Below the pieces are notes generated by a model. The model saw nothing but the letters and a program-made list of their open reading frames with translations, did no database searches and was not told the origin of the DNA. A stretch of DNA of 64,000 nt from Phycisphaerales bacterium UBA7812 (GTDB lineage Bacteria > Planctomycetota > Phycisphaerae > Phycisphaerales > UBA1924): NCBI GenBank assembly GCA_002480345.1, contig DLBY01000030.1, positions 22,621-86,620 of the forward strand. The letters are read 5' to 3'. Position 1 is the first letter of the stretch. Every line of letters starts with the position of its first letter. This document shows, in pieces, positions 43,459 through 52,829 of the stretch. The translations under genes were made by a program, and so were the position numbers.

Positions 43459-44868
43459 TCAGCCGATCCGCTCGATCCCGTTCATGTAGGGACGAAGCAC
43501 CCGGGGCACGCTGACGGACCCGTCCGCGTTCTGGTGGTTCTCGAGGATCGGGATCAGGATCCGCGGGCTCGCAGCAACCGTGTTGTTCAGAGAGTGGCAG
43601 AAGGTCGTCGCCCCCTGCCCCGCCTCACCACCGCCGCGATACCGCATATTCAGACGCCGGCACTGGTAGTCATACAACCGGCTCGCGGAGTGCGTCTCCC
43701 CGAACTCGCCCGATGGCACGCCGTCCGCGTCGGGCTCGCCCCGCCCCGGCATCCAGCACTCGATGTCGATCATGTCCGCGTTCTTGACGCCCAGATCGCC
43801 CGTGCAGCACTGCAGCAGGCGGTACGGGAGTTCGAGGCTCTGCAGGAACGCCTCGACAAACCCGATCATCTTCCTGTGCCACTCCCGGCTCTCCGCCTCG
43901 TCGTTCTTGCAGATCACGACCTGCTCGACCTTGTCGAACTGATGGATCCGGTACAACCCCGCGGTGTCCTTGCCCGCGGCCCCCGCCTCGCGCCGGAAGC
44001 AGGTCGAGACCGTGACATACCGGATGGGAAGGCTCGCCTCATCGAGGATCTCGTCCTGGTGAAGGCCCATCAGCCCGACCTCACCTGTTCCCGTCAGGAA
44101 CAGATCGTGACCGGAACCGCGGGCCGTCTCCTCGATGTGGTACGCCTGATCACGCCCCGCCGGGAAGAACCCCGTGCCGACCATCGCCTCTTCCTTCACG
44201 ATCACCGGCACCGACATCGGGGTGAACCCGTTCGTGTCGGCCATGAAGTCGATCGCGTAGCGCAAGACCGCCTGGTGCAGTCGCATGCCCATCCCGGTGA
44301 GAACATACGAGCGAGTCCCCGCGAGCTTGACGCCGCGCGGGAAGTCGACCAGTCCGAGTCGATCGCACAGCTCGATATGCGTCAGAGGCTTGAACCCCCG
44401 GTTCTCGTGGAACGACTTGTCCGCGTCCCAGCCATCCGGCGACCAGCGACGGAGCTCGATATTGTCGTCCGCAGACTCCCCGACCGGGACATCCTCATCA
44501 GGCGGAAGAGGGACACTCAGCAGGATCTCGTCGAACTCCGGCTTGATCGCGTCGATCGTCTCCTGGAGAGACTGGATCTTCTCCTTCAACGCCGCGGGCG
44601 CGGCCTTGATCGCGTCCACCTCCGCCTGGATCCGCGTCCGCTCGTCGCCCTCCGCCTTCTTGAGCTGCCCCATGAGCGGCCCGATCTTCGCACCGGTTTC
44701 CTTGGACAGCCTGTTCTGCTCGGCACGGAGCGACTCCTGCTCGCTCAGCGCCTCGCGCCGCTTGGTGTCCAGTTCGAGCAGCCGATCGATGTCCACCGCC
44801 ATCTGCTTGCGCGCAGCACCGGTGCGATAACGGTCGGGGTTCTCACGCAGGTCTTTCAGGTCGATCAT
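43459..44868 (-). CDS. serS: Seryl-tRNA synthetase
   Basis: This class II synthetase charges tRNA-Ser. The 469-residue protein (family length ~425-430) has the N-terminal tRNA-binding coiled coil (residues ~30-110, Glu/Lys-rich heptads) and the catalytic core with SVPVIVKEEAMVGTGFFP, motif 2 TCFRREAGAAGKDTAGLYR, IHQFDKVEQVVI, and motif 3 SLNNTVAASPRILIPILENH. ATG 44868 fits the family start MIDLKDLREN. It is convergent with the PEP-CTERM-like gene and divergent from the CIA30-like gene. Confidence 0.97.
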   Translation of the reverse strand: MIDLKDLRENPDRYRTGAARKQMAVDIDRLLELDTKRREALSEQESLRAEQNRLSKETGAKIGPLMGQLKKAEGDERTRIQAEVDAIKAAPAALKEKIQSLQETIDAIKPEFDEILLSVPLPPDEDVPVGESADDNIELRRWSPDGWDADKSFHENRGFKPLTHIELCDRLGLVDFPRGVKLAGTRSYVLTGMGMRLHQAVLRYAIDFMADTNGFTPMSVPVIVKEEAMVGTGFFPAGRDQAYHIEETARGSGHDLFLTGTGEVGLMGLHQDEILDEASLPIRYVTVSTCFRREAGAAGKDTAGLYRIHQFDKVEQVVICKNDEAESREWHRKMIGFVEAFLQSLELPYRLLQCCTGDLGVKNADMIDIECWMPGRGEPDADGVPSGEFGETHSASRLYDYQCRRLNMRYRGGGEAGQGATTFCHSLNNTVAASPRILIPILENHQNADGSVSVPRVLRPYMNGIERIG

Positions 44869-44994
44869 GGGACGGCAGTGTAAGAACCTCAACGCCGCGA
44901 ATCCGGCCGCCACCCCGGCCCGATCATGCTCTTGAGGGGTTTTCTTTCGCCCACGGGAGCGTCAAGTGCGATCCCCCACCGATTCGGAGCACCC

Positions 44995-45987
44995 ATGAAC
45001 GCCGCCATGCCTGTCTGCCTCGCCCTGTCCGCCGCCGCTGCGATCGCCGTCTCACCCATCCCGGACCGGCTCGCCCTCGTCCCCAACGAGATCGTGATCG
45101 GCTTCGACGAGCCCGACGCGGCAAAGGACTGGATCACCGTCAACGACAATGTCATGGGGGGCCGATCGGTCGGCGGGTTCACCGTTCAAGAGGGCCGGCT
45201 CGTCTTCGAGGGCGCCACCAACACCAACGGGGGCGGCTTCAGCTCCATCCGCACACGCACCGACAATCTCGACCTCGACGGCACCGACGGCATGCTCTAC
45301 CGCGTCAAGGGCGACGGGCGGACCTACATCGCCGCCCTCCGGAACGGCGCGCGGGCCGGACGCTTCGACATCTCCTACTGGGCCGAGTTCGACACCACAG
45401 GCGAGTGGCAAACCGTCCGCATCCCGTTCGACGCGTTCGTCCCGACCTTCATGGGCCAGGACATCACCGGACGGGCCCCCGCGTTGCGGGCCGAGGACGC
45501 CGAGGGCGCAGCCTTCTATATCTACGACAAGAAGGACGGTCCATTCCGCCTCGAGATCGAGTGGATCGGGACCTATCGCGCCGACGATCAGGAAACCGAG
45601 GGGGGCGCGATGCCGAGCGAGCACGCCGCCTCACCCGCCACGCACGGAGATCGGGCAAGCCCCCCCTCACCGAGCGCCGAGTCGATTCGCACCTGGGCAA
45701 CCGCGGTGCTTAGCGGCGCGATCGAGCGGGGCGTCCCCCGCTTCAACGCGGGCGATCCCGGCGCCTGCGCCGATCTCTACGAGATCGCGATCGCTTCGCT
45801 GATCACCAGCCCCGCGCCGCTGCCCGAAGACGCCCGAGCCCTGCTCGCCAGCGGCCTCCGCTCAGGACAAGCCGCCCAGTCCCACGAGGATCGCGCGTGG
45901 GCGTACCGCTACGCGATGGACGCAGCGCTCGAACGCCTGATGCCGCGTATGGTCCATTCTCCTGACCGCTCCGCACGAGCAGACTGA
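44995..45987 (+). CDS. Secreted CIA30-domain protein
   Basis: This 330-residue protein has a signal peptide (CLALSAAAAIAVS) and a CIA30 domain at about residues 40-195: FDEPDAAKDWITVNDNVMGGRSVGG (in two adjoining pieces), GFSSIRTRTDNLDLDG, YIAALRNG, EWQTVRIPFDAFVPTF. CIA30 is a jelly-roll fold named after a mitochondrial complex I assembly factor. In bacteria it is found in exported or cytosolic proteins of unclear role. A C-terminal helical extension of about 120 residues is unique to this gene. ATG 44995 has GGAG upstream. Confidence 0.82.
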   Translation: MNAAMPVCLALSAAAAIAVSPIPDRLALVPNEIVIGFDEPDAAKDWITVNDNVMGGRSVGGFTVQEGRLVFEGATNTNGGGFSSIRTRTDNLDLDGTDGMLYRVKGDGRTYIAALRNGARAGRFDISYWAEFDTTGEWQTVRIPFDAFVPTFMGQDITGRAPALRAEDAEGAAFYIYDKKDGPFRLEIEWIGTYRADDQETEGGAMPSEHAASPATHGDRASPPSPSAESIRTWATAVLSGAIERGVPRFNAGDPGACADLYEIAIASLITSPAPLPEDARALLASGLRSGQAAQSHEDRAWAYRYAMDAALERLMPRMVHSPDRSARAD

Positions 45988-46042
45988 GCCGCTCGCCGGC
46001 TGCCGACGGCAGCGGTATCGCACGCCATACTCTGGAGTCAAC

Positions 46043-46411
46043 ATGCCCCCCGCCGCCAGTCCCCACAAGCCGACCGTGTCCTTCGCGATCGCGATGATCC
46101 TCCTCGGCGCTGCCATCTATCTGCTCACGGGCATGGAGAGCCTGACCGCGCTCATCCCCGCCTTTGCCGGTCTTCCGATCCTCCTCTGCGGCCTGCTCGC
46201 CGCGAAAGCGAGGCGGCCCGCACTGATCGCGGCCCTGGTACTCTCGATTCTCGGATTTCTGGGCCCCTTGGGCAGGATCATCCCAACCGCCGCAAAGGGC
46301 GAACTCGCTTTGAATCCGGCATTCGCGAGCCAGCTTGTCTTTATGGGTCTCACCGGCATCCTCGCGGTCGTGCTGATCCTCGCGATCCGCCGGCCGACCC
46401 AGCCCGCGTGA
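46043..46411 (+). CDS. Small four-helix membrane protein
   Basis: This 122-residue protein of unknown function has four hydrophobic segments: FAIAMILLGAAIYLLTG, LIPAFAGLPILLCGLLAA, LIAALVLSILGFLGPLG and LVFMGLTGILAVVLILAI. It has basic loops and no conserved motif I recognise. Planctomycete genomes hold many such proteins of about 120 residues. It lies 55 bases after the CIA30-like gene. No ribosome site of note was found. Confidence 0.65.
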   Translation: MPPAASPHKPTVSFAIAMILLGAAIYLLTGMESLTALIPAFAGLPILLCGLLAAKARRPALIAALVLSILGFLGPLGRIIPTAAKGELALNPAFASQLVFMGLTGILAVVLILAIRRPTQPA

Positions 46412-46482
46412 GACCCACAGACTGACGACGCGCCGGCAGTGTGCGAGTCATCCCGGGCCTGCCCCCCGCTAACCTGTTGGGC

Positions 46483-47904
46483 ATGGAGACCGTCTCAATC
46501 ATTCTGGGGATTGCGCTGCTCGCATCGGTCGGCGCCGTGATCTGGCTCGCCCTTGGCAAAGCACGGGCCGCCGAAGCCGCCGCGACCGCTCGGGCCGAGG
46601 CCGACCAGGCCCGCCGCGACGCGGATCTCGCCGAGTCCCGACGCACCGAGGATGTCGGCAAACTGGAGAACATCCAGCAGTCGCTACGGCAGCAACTCGA
46701 TGAAGCGGACGCGTCCTCCCGTTCGCTCGAGTTGGAACTGAGCCGGGAACGGGAGCAGCGTGACGCCGACCGACGCCTGCACGCCGAGCGGGAGCAACGC
46801 CTCCGCGAAGAACAGACCCGCTTGCAGAACTGGCTCCGCGAGCGAGAGACCGAGCTCGCCGACAAGTTCGCGAAGCTCTCCAGCGAGGCGCTCGATGCGA
46901 ACACCAAGCGGTTCATCGAACAGGCGAAGGAGTCGTTCGCGCAGCAGATGAAACTCGCGGAGGGCGATCTCGACAAGCGCCGCCAGGCGGTCGACGCGAT
47001 GGTGAAACCCATCGGCGAGACGCTGGAGCGAACACAGGAACGACTCGCGAAGCTCAGCGAGCGTGTCGAGATGACCGCCGCCGCGAGCGAAGCCCTCCGC
47101 GACGAGACCGGCAAGCTCACCCGCGCCCTCAGCCGCCCCGAGGTCCGGGGCCAGTACGGCGAGATCCAACTCCGCCGCGTCGCGGAGCTCGCGGGGATGA
47201 CGAGCTACTGCGACTTCACCGAGCAGACGAGCAGCCGCGACGGCGAGGGCACCCTCCATCGCCCCGACATGATCGTTAATCTGCCCAACGACCGCCGCAT
47301 CGTTGTCGACGCGAAGACCAACACCTACGCCTATGTCGAAGCCGTCAACGCCCACACCGATGACGAGCGTCAGCGACACCTCGACAGATTCGCCAAGCAT
47401 GTCGCGGACCAGGCCAAGAAGCTCGGGGACAAGAAATACTGGGACGCGATCGAGGGTACGAGCCCCGAGTTCGTCGTCATGTTCGTCCCGGGCGACCACT
47501 TCATCGACGCCGCGCTCCAGCGACAGCCCGATCTGATCGACACCGCCGCATCGCAGAATGTCATCCTCGCCAGCCCCGCGACACTCATCGGGCTGCTCCG
47601 CGCCGTCGCGGTCGGCTGGCGCGAACACGCGCTGACGGAGCAGGCCCGCGAACTCTTCGTCCTGGGCAAGGAACTCCACGAGCGCGCCGCCGTCGCGTTC
47701 TCTCACATCGAGAAGCTCGGCAGATCGCTGGAGCAAGCGACCAACCGCTACAACGACGCGGTCGGCTCCATCCAGACTCGCCTCGTCCCCACACTCCGAC
47801 GGTTCGAGGACGCCGGTGCCAAGAGCGCCAAGGACACACCCGAACTCGCGGAAATCAACACCCTCCCGCGCGCAGGCCTCCCGGTGCCGGATGAACCGCG
47901 CTGA
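46483..47904 (+). CDS. rmuC: DNA recombination protein RmuC
   Basis: RmuC limits DNA inversions between short inverted repeats and has a nuclease-like core. The 473-residue protein (from ATG 46483) has an N-terminal membrane helix (TVSIILGIALLASVGAVIWLAL) and a long coiled coil to about residue 220. The RmuC domain follows: RGQYGEIQLRRVAELAGM, RPDMIVNLPNDRRIVVDAKT, VFVPGDHFIDAALQ, VILASPATLIGLLRAVAVGW. It is followed by speD, with no shared function evident. Confidence 0.93.
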   Translation: METVSIILGIALLASVGAVIWLALGKARAAEAAATARAEADQARRDADLAESRRTEDVGKLENIQQSLRQQLDEADASSRSLELELSREREQRDADRRLHAEREQRLREEQTRLQNWLRERETELADKFAKLSSEALDANTKRFIEQAKESFAQQMKLAEGDLDKRRQAVDAMVKPIGETLERTQERLAKLSERVEMTAAASEALRDETGKLTRALSRPEVRGQYGEIQLRRVAELAGMTSYCDFTEQTSSRDGEGTLHRPDMIVNLPNDRRIVVDAKTNTYAYVEAVNAHTDDERQRHLDRFAKHVADQAKKLGDKKYWDAIEGTSPEFVVMFVPGDHFIDAALQRQPDLIDTAASQNVILASPATLIGLLRAVAVGWREHALTEQARELFVLGKELHERAAVAFSHIEKLGRSLEQATNRYNDAVGSIQTRLVPTLRRFEDAGAKSAKDTPELAEINTLPRAGLPVPDEPR

Positions 47905-48034
47905 ACGACGGGCTCCGATTCGCTCTCCCTGCGGTGGGCACCCAGCGATCACGCCCGTATACTCCCCGCCGCGCCGCCCGGACCGACCGGCGGGCTTCGA
48001 CCCATCACCATGTTCCCCAACGAAGGAGCAAACA

Positions 48035-48484
48035 ATGGCATCCGTCGGTATCCATTGCCTCCTCGAACTCTACGGATGCCCCGTCGAACTCCTCGACGAT
48101 CCGGGCTTCGTCACCCGGACACTCAACAACGCCGCGGACCACGCCGGCGCGACCTGGCTCGGTGAACTGCACCACCGGTTCAATCCGTGCGGCGTCACCT
48201 GCGTGGGTCTCCTCGCGGAGAGCCATGTCTCGATCCACACCTGGCCCGAGGTGGGCTATGCCGCCGTGGATGTCTTCACCTGCGGCGACGCCGCGATGCC
48301 GGAAAAGGCCTGCCGGTTTATCGCGCGAGAGTTCCGCGCCGCGCGGCACACGCTCGCCAAGATCCCCCGTGCCGCGGGGCTGACCTTCGACGAAACCGAG
48401 GGCGTGAACCCCGCCGATGCCCATATGGCCAGTTGCACCCTCGACCACGAGATTCTCGAGCCCGGCGTTGCGATCGATGCCTGA
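48035..48484 (+). CDS. speD: S-adenosylmethionine decarboxylase proenzyme
   Basis: SpeD makes decarboxylated SAM, the aminopropyl donor for polyamines. The 149-residue bacterial-type proenzyme cleaves itself between Glu62 and Ser63 (LLAESHVSIHTWPE), leaving pyruvoyl at Ser63. His68 and Cys83 (VFTCGD) complete the active site at the usual positions. The C-terminus carries about 20 residues beyond typical short SpeD. ATG 48035 has GAAGGAG. Its last bases overlap the speE start by eight, so the two are one operon. Confidence 0.96.
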   Translation: MASVGIHCLLELYGCPVELLDDPGFVTRTLNNAADHAGATWLGELHHRFNPCGVTCVGLLAESHVSIHTWPEVGYAAVDVFTCGDAAMPEKACRFIAREFRAARHTLAKIPRAAGLTFDETEGVNPADAHMASCTLDHEILEPGVAIDA

Positions 48485-49418
48485 AGAACGCGATACTCCA
48501 AGCACGCGCATCAGGCTCGAAGAACCGATCACCCCCTTCGACACCTGCCGTCACGAGGTCTCTCGCGTCATCCTCGATGATCGCACGCCGTATCAGCACA
48601 TGCAGATCGTCGAGTCCCCGACGATGGGCCGGGCGTTGATCCTCGACGGTCGCTGGCAATCCTCCACTAGCGACGCGCACATCTATCACGAGCCCCTCGT
48701 TCACGCGTCTTTCCTGCATCACGCGATTGCGAACGAACGACAGGGGCCTAAATCTGTTCTCATCGCGGGCGGAGGCGATTGGCGCACCGCGCACGAAGCC
48801 CTGAAATGGGCGAGCGTCCGCCGCGTCGTTCTCGCTGAAATCGACGAGCGTGTCCTCGGGGCTTGCCGAACACACTTCCCGGAGTTCCACGCAGGGTGTG
48901 AAGACGACCCCCGTCTGGAGGTCGTCGTCGATGATGCCGCGAGCGTGCTCGAGACCGCGATGACCACCGAGCACGAACGCTTCGACATCATCATCGGCGA
49001 TCTCTCCGATCCGATCGATCACGGACCATCCGCCGAACTGTTCACGATCGAGGCCTACAAACGCGCCCGCTCGGCTCTCACACCCGGGGGCATATTCACC
49101 ACGCAAGCAGGCGGAATCTCACCAGCCGAAGTCGGGCCGCACGCCCGAACTCGCGCGAAGCTACAGAGCGTCTTCGAGCGGGCGCTCACGCTGATCGCAC
49201 CCGTCCAGATCTTCGGAACCCCGCTCGGGATCGTGATCGCCAGCGATGCCCCCCTCGATCCGAATCCCGAGATCGAACGGGCCGCTCGGATCCTCACCGA
49301 GAACCGTGTGCACGACCTCCGTTATCTGGACGCGCAGACCTTCGCGCGATCGGCCTTTGCACCGCCCTATCTACAGGACGCGATCCGATGGGCCCAAGCC
49401 GCCACCGCGGGTCGCTGA
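48477..49418 (+). CDS. speE: Spermidine synthase-family aminopropyltransferase
   Basis: This 313-residue protein transfers an aminopropyl group from decarboxylated SAM to a polyamine. The Rossmann core shows IAGGGDW (98-102; usual GGGDG), Glu121 for the dcSAM ribose (VVLAEIDERVLGACR), and the catalytic segment IIIGDLSDPIDHGPSAELFT (172-190). The GDLSDP form, instead of DSSDPIGPA, is like plant and bacterial ACL5-type thermospermine synthases, so the product could be thermospermine rather than spermidine. ATG 48477 overlaps the end of speD. It was chosen because it needs no extra sequence upstream and supports coupling. Confidence 0.9.
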   Translation: MPEERDTPSTRIRLEEPITPFDTCRHEVSRVILDDRTPYQHMQIVESPTMGRALILDGRWQSSTSDAHIYHEPLVHASFLHHAIANERQGPKSVLIAGGGDWRTAHEALKWASVRRVVLAEIDERVLGACRTHFPEFHAGCEDDPRLEVVVDDAASVLETAMTTEHERFDIIIGDLSDPIDHGPSAELFTIEAYKRARSALTPGGIFTTQAGGISPAEVGPHARTRAKLQSVFERALTLIAPVQIFGTPLGIVIASDAPLDPNPEIERAARILTENRVHDLRYLDAQTFARSAFAPPYLQDAIRWAQAATAGR

Positions 49419-49536
49419 GTCACTCGGACGCGCCAGCACCCCGTCTTCACAAGTCAAACACAGCCGCGCACACGAGCGGGGCTTCATCTGAGAGACCGTC
49501 CAACCGACAGCCTCGCGTGACAGGGCGTCACTCGGC

Positions 49537-50172
49537 TCAGCGGTACCGCCTCACCACCGCCTTGACGATCCCCTGCACCTGGCAGAACTTGACGCGAATC
49601 GGCTCGAAATCCGGGTTCGCGGGCTGCAGGCGGATGTGATCCTCTTCCTTGTAGAAGGTCTTGAGCGTCGTGCTCCCATCCTCGAGCAGCGCAACCACGC
49701 GGTCACCGTTCCGCGCAACCTGGGCCCGCTCGAGCAGGATGTAATCCCCGTCGAGAATGCCCTCGTCGCGCATGCTGTCGCCGTCCACGCACAGGGCGAA
49801 ACTCGACTCGCCCGACTCGTCCCCCGTCGCGAGCACCTCGGAGAGATCGAGTTCCTCGTCATTCGCGACCTTCTCGATCGGATAGCCCGCCGCGATCTTG
49901 CCCACGAGCGGAAGCCGCAGCGGCCGGTCCTCATCCGGGACCGCGATCCCTTCAGCGATCGACAAAGAGCGAGCCTTGTTCCGCTCGCGGACGAGGGCGC
50001 CCTTTTTGATGAGCGCCTCGACGTGCTCGAACACCGTGACCTTGCTGACGCCGATCTCGTCGGCCAACTCCTGCATCGTCGGCGAATAGCCACGACGCAC
50101 GCGAGAGTCGCGGATCAGCTTGAGAATCCTGAGCTGCTTCGGAGTGAGATTCATGGATTTGTTGGGTGTCAT
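49537..50172 (-). CDS. lexA: LexA SOS repressor
   Basis: LexA represses SOS genes and self-cleaves when RecA is active. The 211-residue protein has a winged helix (MNLTPKQLRILKLIRDSRVR, GYSPTMQELADEIGVSKVTV), the cleavage site Ala95-Gly96 (KIAAGYPI), and the catalytic pair Ser133 (DGDSMRDEG) and Lys171 (TTLKTFYKEED). All needed residues are present. ATG 50172 has AGAGGAA nine bases upstream, with ATG 50154 an alternative. It is preceded by an 888-base gap in which its own operator should lie. Confidence 0.96.
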   Translation of the reverse strand: MTPNKSMNLTPKQLRILKLIRDSRVRRGYSPTMQELADEIGVSKVTVFEHVEALIKKGALVRERNKARSLSIAEGIAVPDEDRPLRLPLVGKIAAGYPIEKVANDEELDLSEVLATGDESGESSFALCVDGDSMRDEGILDGDYILLERAQVARNGDRVVALLEDGSTTLKTFYKEEDHIRLQPANPDFEPIRVKFCQVQGIVKAVVRRYR

Positions 50173-51060
50173 GGCTCGATTCCTCTGTCCTGTGCTGGGT
50201 CGACGGGGCCGAACCGATCAACGGCAGTGCCCCCGCGAGTCTCTCTACCGGCCGCAACGAGCGGTCCATCCGGCGCCCCGTTACCCCGTCCATTCCCTCT
50301 TCCGCACGCAGTCTCAGCCGCGCTCGATTCAGTTGGTCCCGCTGCGACGCGAAGAGCCGCTCGGCAAGCACGATCAGTCCGAGTTCATGAGACGCCGCAT
50401 TGTGGTCGCCCATGCTCTCCGACGCACCGGTCCCGGGCCGCGGTCGCGCATCGCCGGGTTCTTCAGGCGATTCCCTCCTCGCACGATCGCTCGAAAGAGA
50501 CGAGTTCTCCACCCGGAACGCGCCCGAACGATCCCCAAGCGACAGCCACGAACGGCGGAACGCCCCGCCGGGGCCGAGCGCGACCACGCATGCACCACCG
50601 CCGGACGCCGCTGACGAGAGGCCGTGCGACGCGTGCACGCCGGCTGGTCCGCTAAATCGACTCTTCATTCCGAGCAGGCCCATGGAGTCCTTTCCATCTG
50701 CTCACCATCTCGCCTCGCTAGGTGGCAGCCCCTCTCCCGGGTTGCCCAATCCTCGAAGCAAGCTTCGAACCACTGTCAGCCTGCGAACACTTCCGACGCC
50801 TCCGCGCCCGCGTCGTGCCAACCATCTCCCAAATCGCGTCCGCTGACGAGGGACCCTCCGGGAGGGAGCGCCACGCATGGAAGAGCGACGCCCCCTTCAT
50901 GTTCTATCACATCATTCGATCAGAAGCCCTCACAAAGTTCAACTTTTCGCAAAAATTGTTCGGAACTCGATCGGTTGTTATCAGCATCTCGTCAAGGAGA
51001 CGCCACGGATCTGACGCGAAACAGGCCTGTTCAACCTCAGGAACGAGGCAACGCACCGGC
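50173..51060. other. Long gap between lexA and dprA
   Basis: This is 888 bases with no convincing gene. The half next to lexA (to about 50683) has a minus-strand open frame of about 170 residues that would run on into lexA out of frame. It has an AAAGGA near its ATG at 50683 but only about 70-75% GC at third positions, lower than neighbours. The far half has an AT-rich stretch (about 50895-51000) holding AAAGTT-C-AACTTT (50934-50946, a palindrome). A CCCTCC-G-GGAGGG palindrome lies at about 50850-50870. The lexA promoter and SOS box should be here, but I could not identify a box. Confidence 0.45.
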
Positions 51061-52338
51061 TCAGCCTCCGCGCATCGTGAACAACGACCCACACCGCTCG
51101 ATCTGCCCCCGTAACTCCAGCATGGTCAACGCCGTGCGGAGCCGCGGCGCCGGACAGCCAACCACGCCGAGCAGTGAATCAAACGAAAGGCCCGGCGCGG
51201 ATCCAACACACGCGGCAAGAGCCGACATCACCTCCGATTCATCCCCGTTCTCAGCAGGTGCCCCGCCCTCCCCAAACAACGCTTTACCCGCCTGTCGCTG
51301 CACGCCGTTCTGTGACTCGGGGCCACCCGCGCCCGAAGCCTGATCTTCAGTGCGCCCCGGGTCTGCGTACCGAACCGCGTGCAAGCCATCGTGCGCAAAT
51401 CGAGCGGGTGCCTCGAGCTGCGCCAGCACATCGCCGGGCTCGCTCACCAGGGCCCCACCCCCACGCTTCAGAAGGTCCAGAGACCCGGCGCTCGCCGCCG
51501 AATCGACCCGCCCCGGAACCACCATCACCTCCCGCCCGTGCTCCTCCGCAGCGACAGCCGCCGTGATCAACGCCCCGCTCTTTCGTCCCGCCTCGATCAC
51601 GACCACGCCCAGGCTGAGCCCGCTGATGATCCGATTCCGCGCCGGAAAATGTTCGCCCCGGGGCTCCGTCAGCATCGGCAACTCGCTCACAATCGCCCCG
51701 GCGTCCTCCGCGATGATCCGATCGAACAAGGCCCCGTTCTCGGGCGGATACACCCGACCCAGCCCGCACCCCTGCACCACGACCGTCCGCCCACCGCTCC
51801 GCAGACAGCCCCGGTGCGCCGCGGTGTCGATGCCACGCGCCCCGCCCGAAACGATCGTCAGACCACTCCGCCCCAGCACCCCCCCGAACCGCTCGGCTTG
51901 CTCGATCCCGTACTGCGAACACCGCCGTGACCCGACGATCGCGACCGGGTACGCGTCCCGCGAGGGCTCCTGTTCGATCCCTCCAAATGAACCACGGATG
52001 AACAACAGCCGCGGCGCATCGGGCAAGTCGGCGAGCAACATCGGATACCCCGGATCCCCGATCGCGACAGCGCGCACCCCCGCACGCGCCATGCGCTCAC
52101 ATTCCGCGTCTACCGCATCGCCAACTGTCGGGATACCCGCCCGCGCCTTCTCGCTCGTCACCCGCCCGATGCCGGGCACCGCGCACCACGCCGCGTGCGA
52201 CGCCCCGAGGACCCGATCCGCCGAACCACCGAACGCGTCGAGCAATCGGCTCGCACGCACGGATCCGAGCCCGGGCAGCATCACCAGGGACAGCAACGCG
52301 CGCGCTCGCGGGGTCAGCGGATCAACGATCGCGGTCAT
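51061..52338 (-). CDS. dprA: DNA-processing protein DprA
   Basis: DprA loads RecA on incoming single-stranded DNA in natural transformation. The 425-residue protein has an N-terminal SAM-like helix-hairpin-helix (LPGLGSVRASRLLDAFGG), the Rossmann core (VAIVGSRRCSQYGIEQAERF, VSGGARGIDTAAHRGCL, HFPARNRIISGLSLG) and a C-terminal winged helix (about 370-425). The core motifs are complete. Transformation is consistent with the PilT and prepilin genes in this window. It ends 888 bases from lexA and has a lipoprotein gene upstream. Confidence 0.95.
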   Translation of the reverse strand: MTAIVDPLTPRARALLSLVMLPGLGSVRASRLLDAFGGSADRVLGASHAAWCAVPGIGRVTSEKARAGIPTVGDAVDAECERMARAGVRAVAIGDPGYPMLLADLPDAPRLLFIRGSFGGIEQEPSRDAYPVAIVGSRRCSQYGIEQAERFGGVLGRSGLTIVSGGARGIDTAAHRGCLRSGGRTVVVQGCGLGRVYPPENGALFDRIIAEDAGAIVSELPMLTEPRGEHFPARNRIISGLSLGVVVIEAGRKSGALITAAVAAEEHGREVMVVPGRVDSAASAGSLDLLKRGGGALVSEPGDVLAQLEAPARFAHDGLHAVRYADPGRTEDQASGAGGPESQNGVQRQAGKALFGEGGAPAENGDESEVMSALAACVGSAPGLSFDSLLGVVGCPAPRLRTALTMLELRGQIERCGSLFTMRGG

Positions 52339-52396
52339 GCCCCGAGTCTACAAACAAATCCCTGCTAGGCAAACACCACCGCGACGCGATCGCCCC

Positions 52397-52786
52397 TCAA
52401 CGAACGCGTCGGTAGGCCGGGTCCTCGGTCTCCGAGTAGTCAACGACCCGGGCGACGATACCCAGCCGCTCCTGCTCATCCACGCGCGTAACCGCCCGCT
52501 GGGTAACGATCTGCTGGGGGTAGACCGCCGCCGGATTCGGGCGCCGCAGCGTGACGAAGACATCCGTCTGGTCCGCCGACTCGCGGGTCGCGTCGATCTC
52601 CAACGCCCAGCCGGGCGAGGGCAGCTCCGCAACCACCATGTGGAAGCCGTTCTCGGTATCGCTGCCGATCGGAGGCCCGCGGTAGGCCTCCGGCGCGACC
52701 TTGATCCCCGATGAACAACCGGAGATCGCACCAATGCCCGCCGCCGCAACAATCGCGCCGCACCACCATCGCCGATTCGACCCCAT
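52397..52786 (-). CDS. Small lipoprotein of unknown function
   Basis: The 129-residue product has a lipoprotein signal (AIVAAAGIGAISGCSS, lipobox ISGC with Cys24). The mature part of about 105 residues is probably beta-rich (WALEIDATRESADQTDVFVT). No family was recognised. ATG 52786 gives a normal signal peptide; ATG 52801 is an alternative. It sits 58 bases before dprA on the same strand. Confidence 0.72.
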   Translation of the reverse strand: MGSNRRWWCGAIVAAAGIGAISGCSSGIKVAPEAYRGPPIGSDTENGFHMVVAELPSPGWALEIDATRESADQTDVFVTLRRPNPAAVYPQQIVTQRAVTRVDEQERLGIVARVVDYSETEDPAYRRVR

Positions 52787-52829
52787 GAATGCGCAAGTCA
52801 TCGGGGAGAGCCTACCGACCGTGCGTCGA

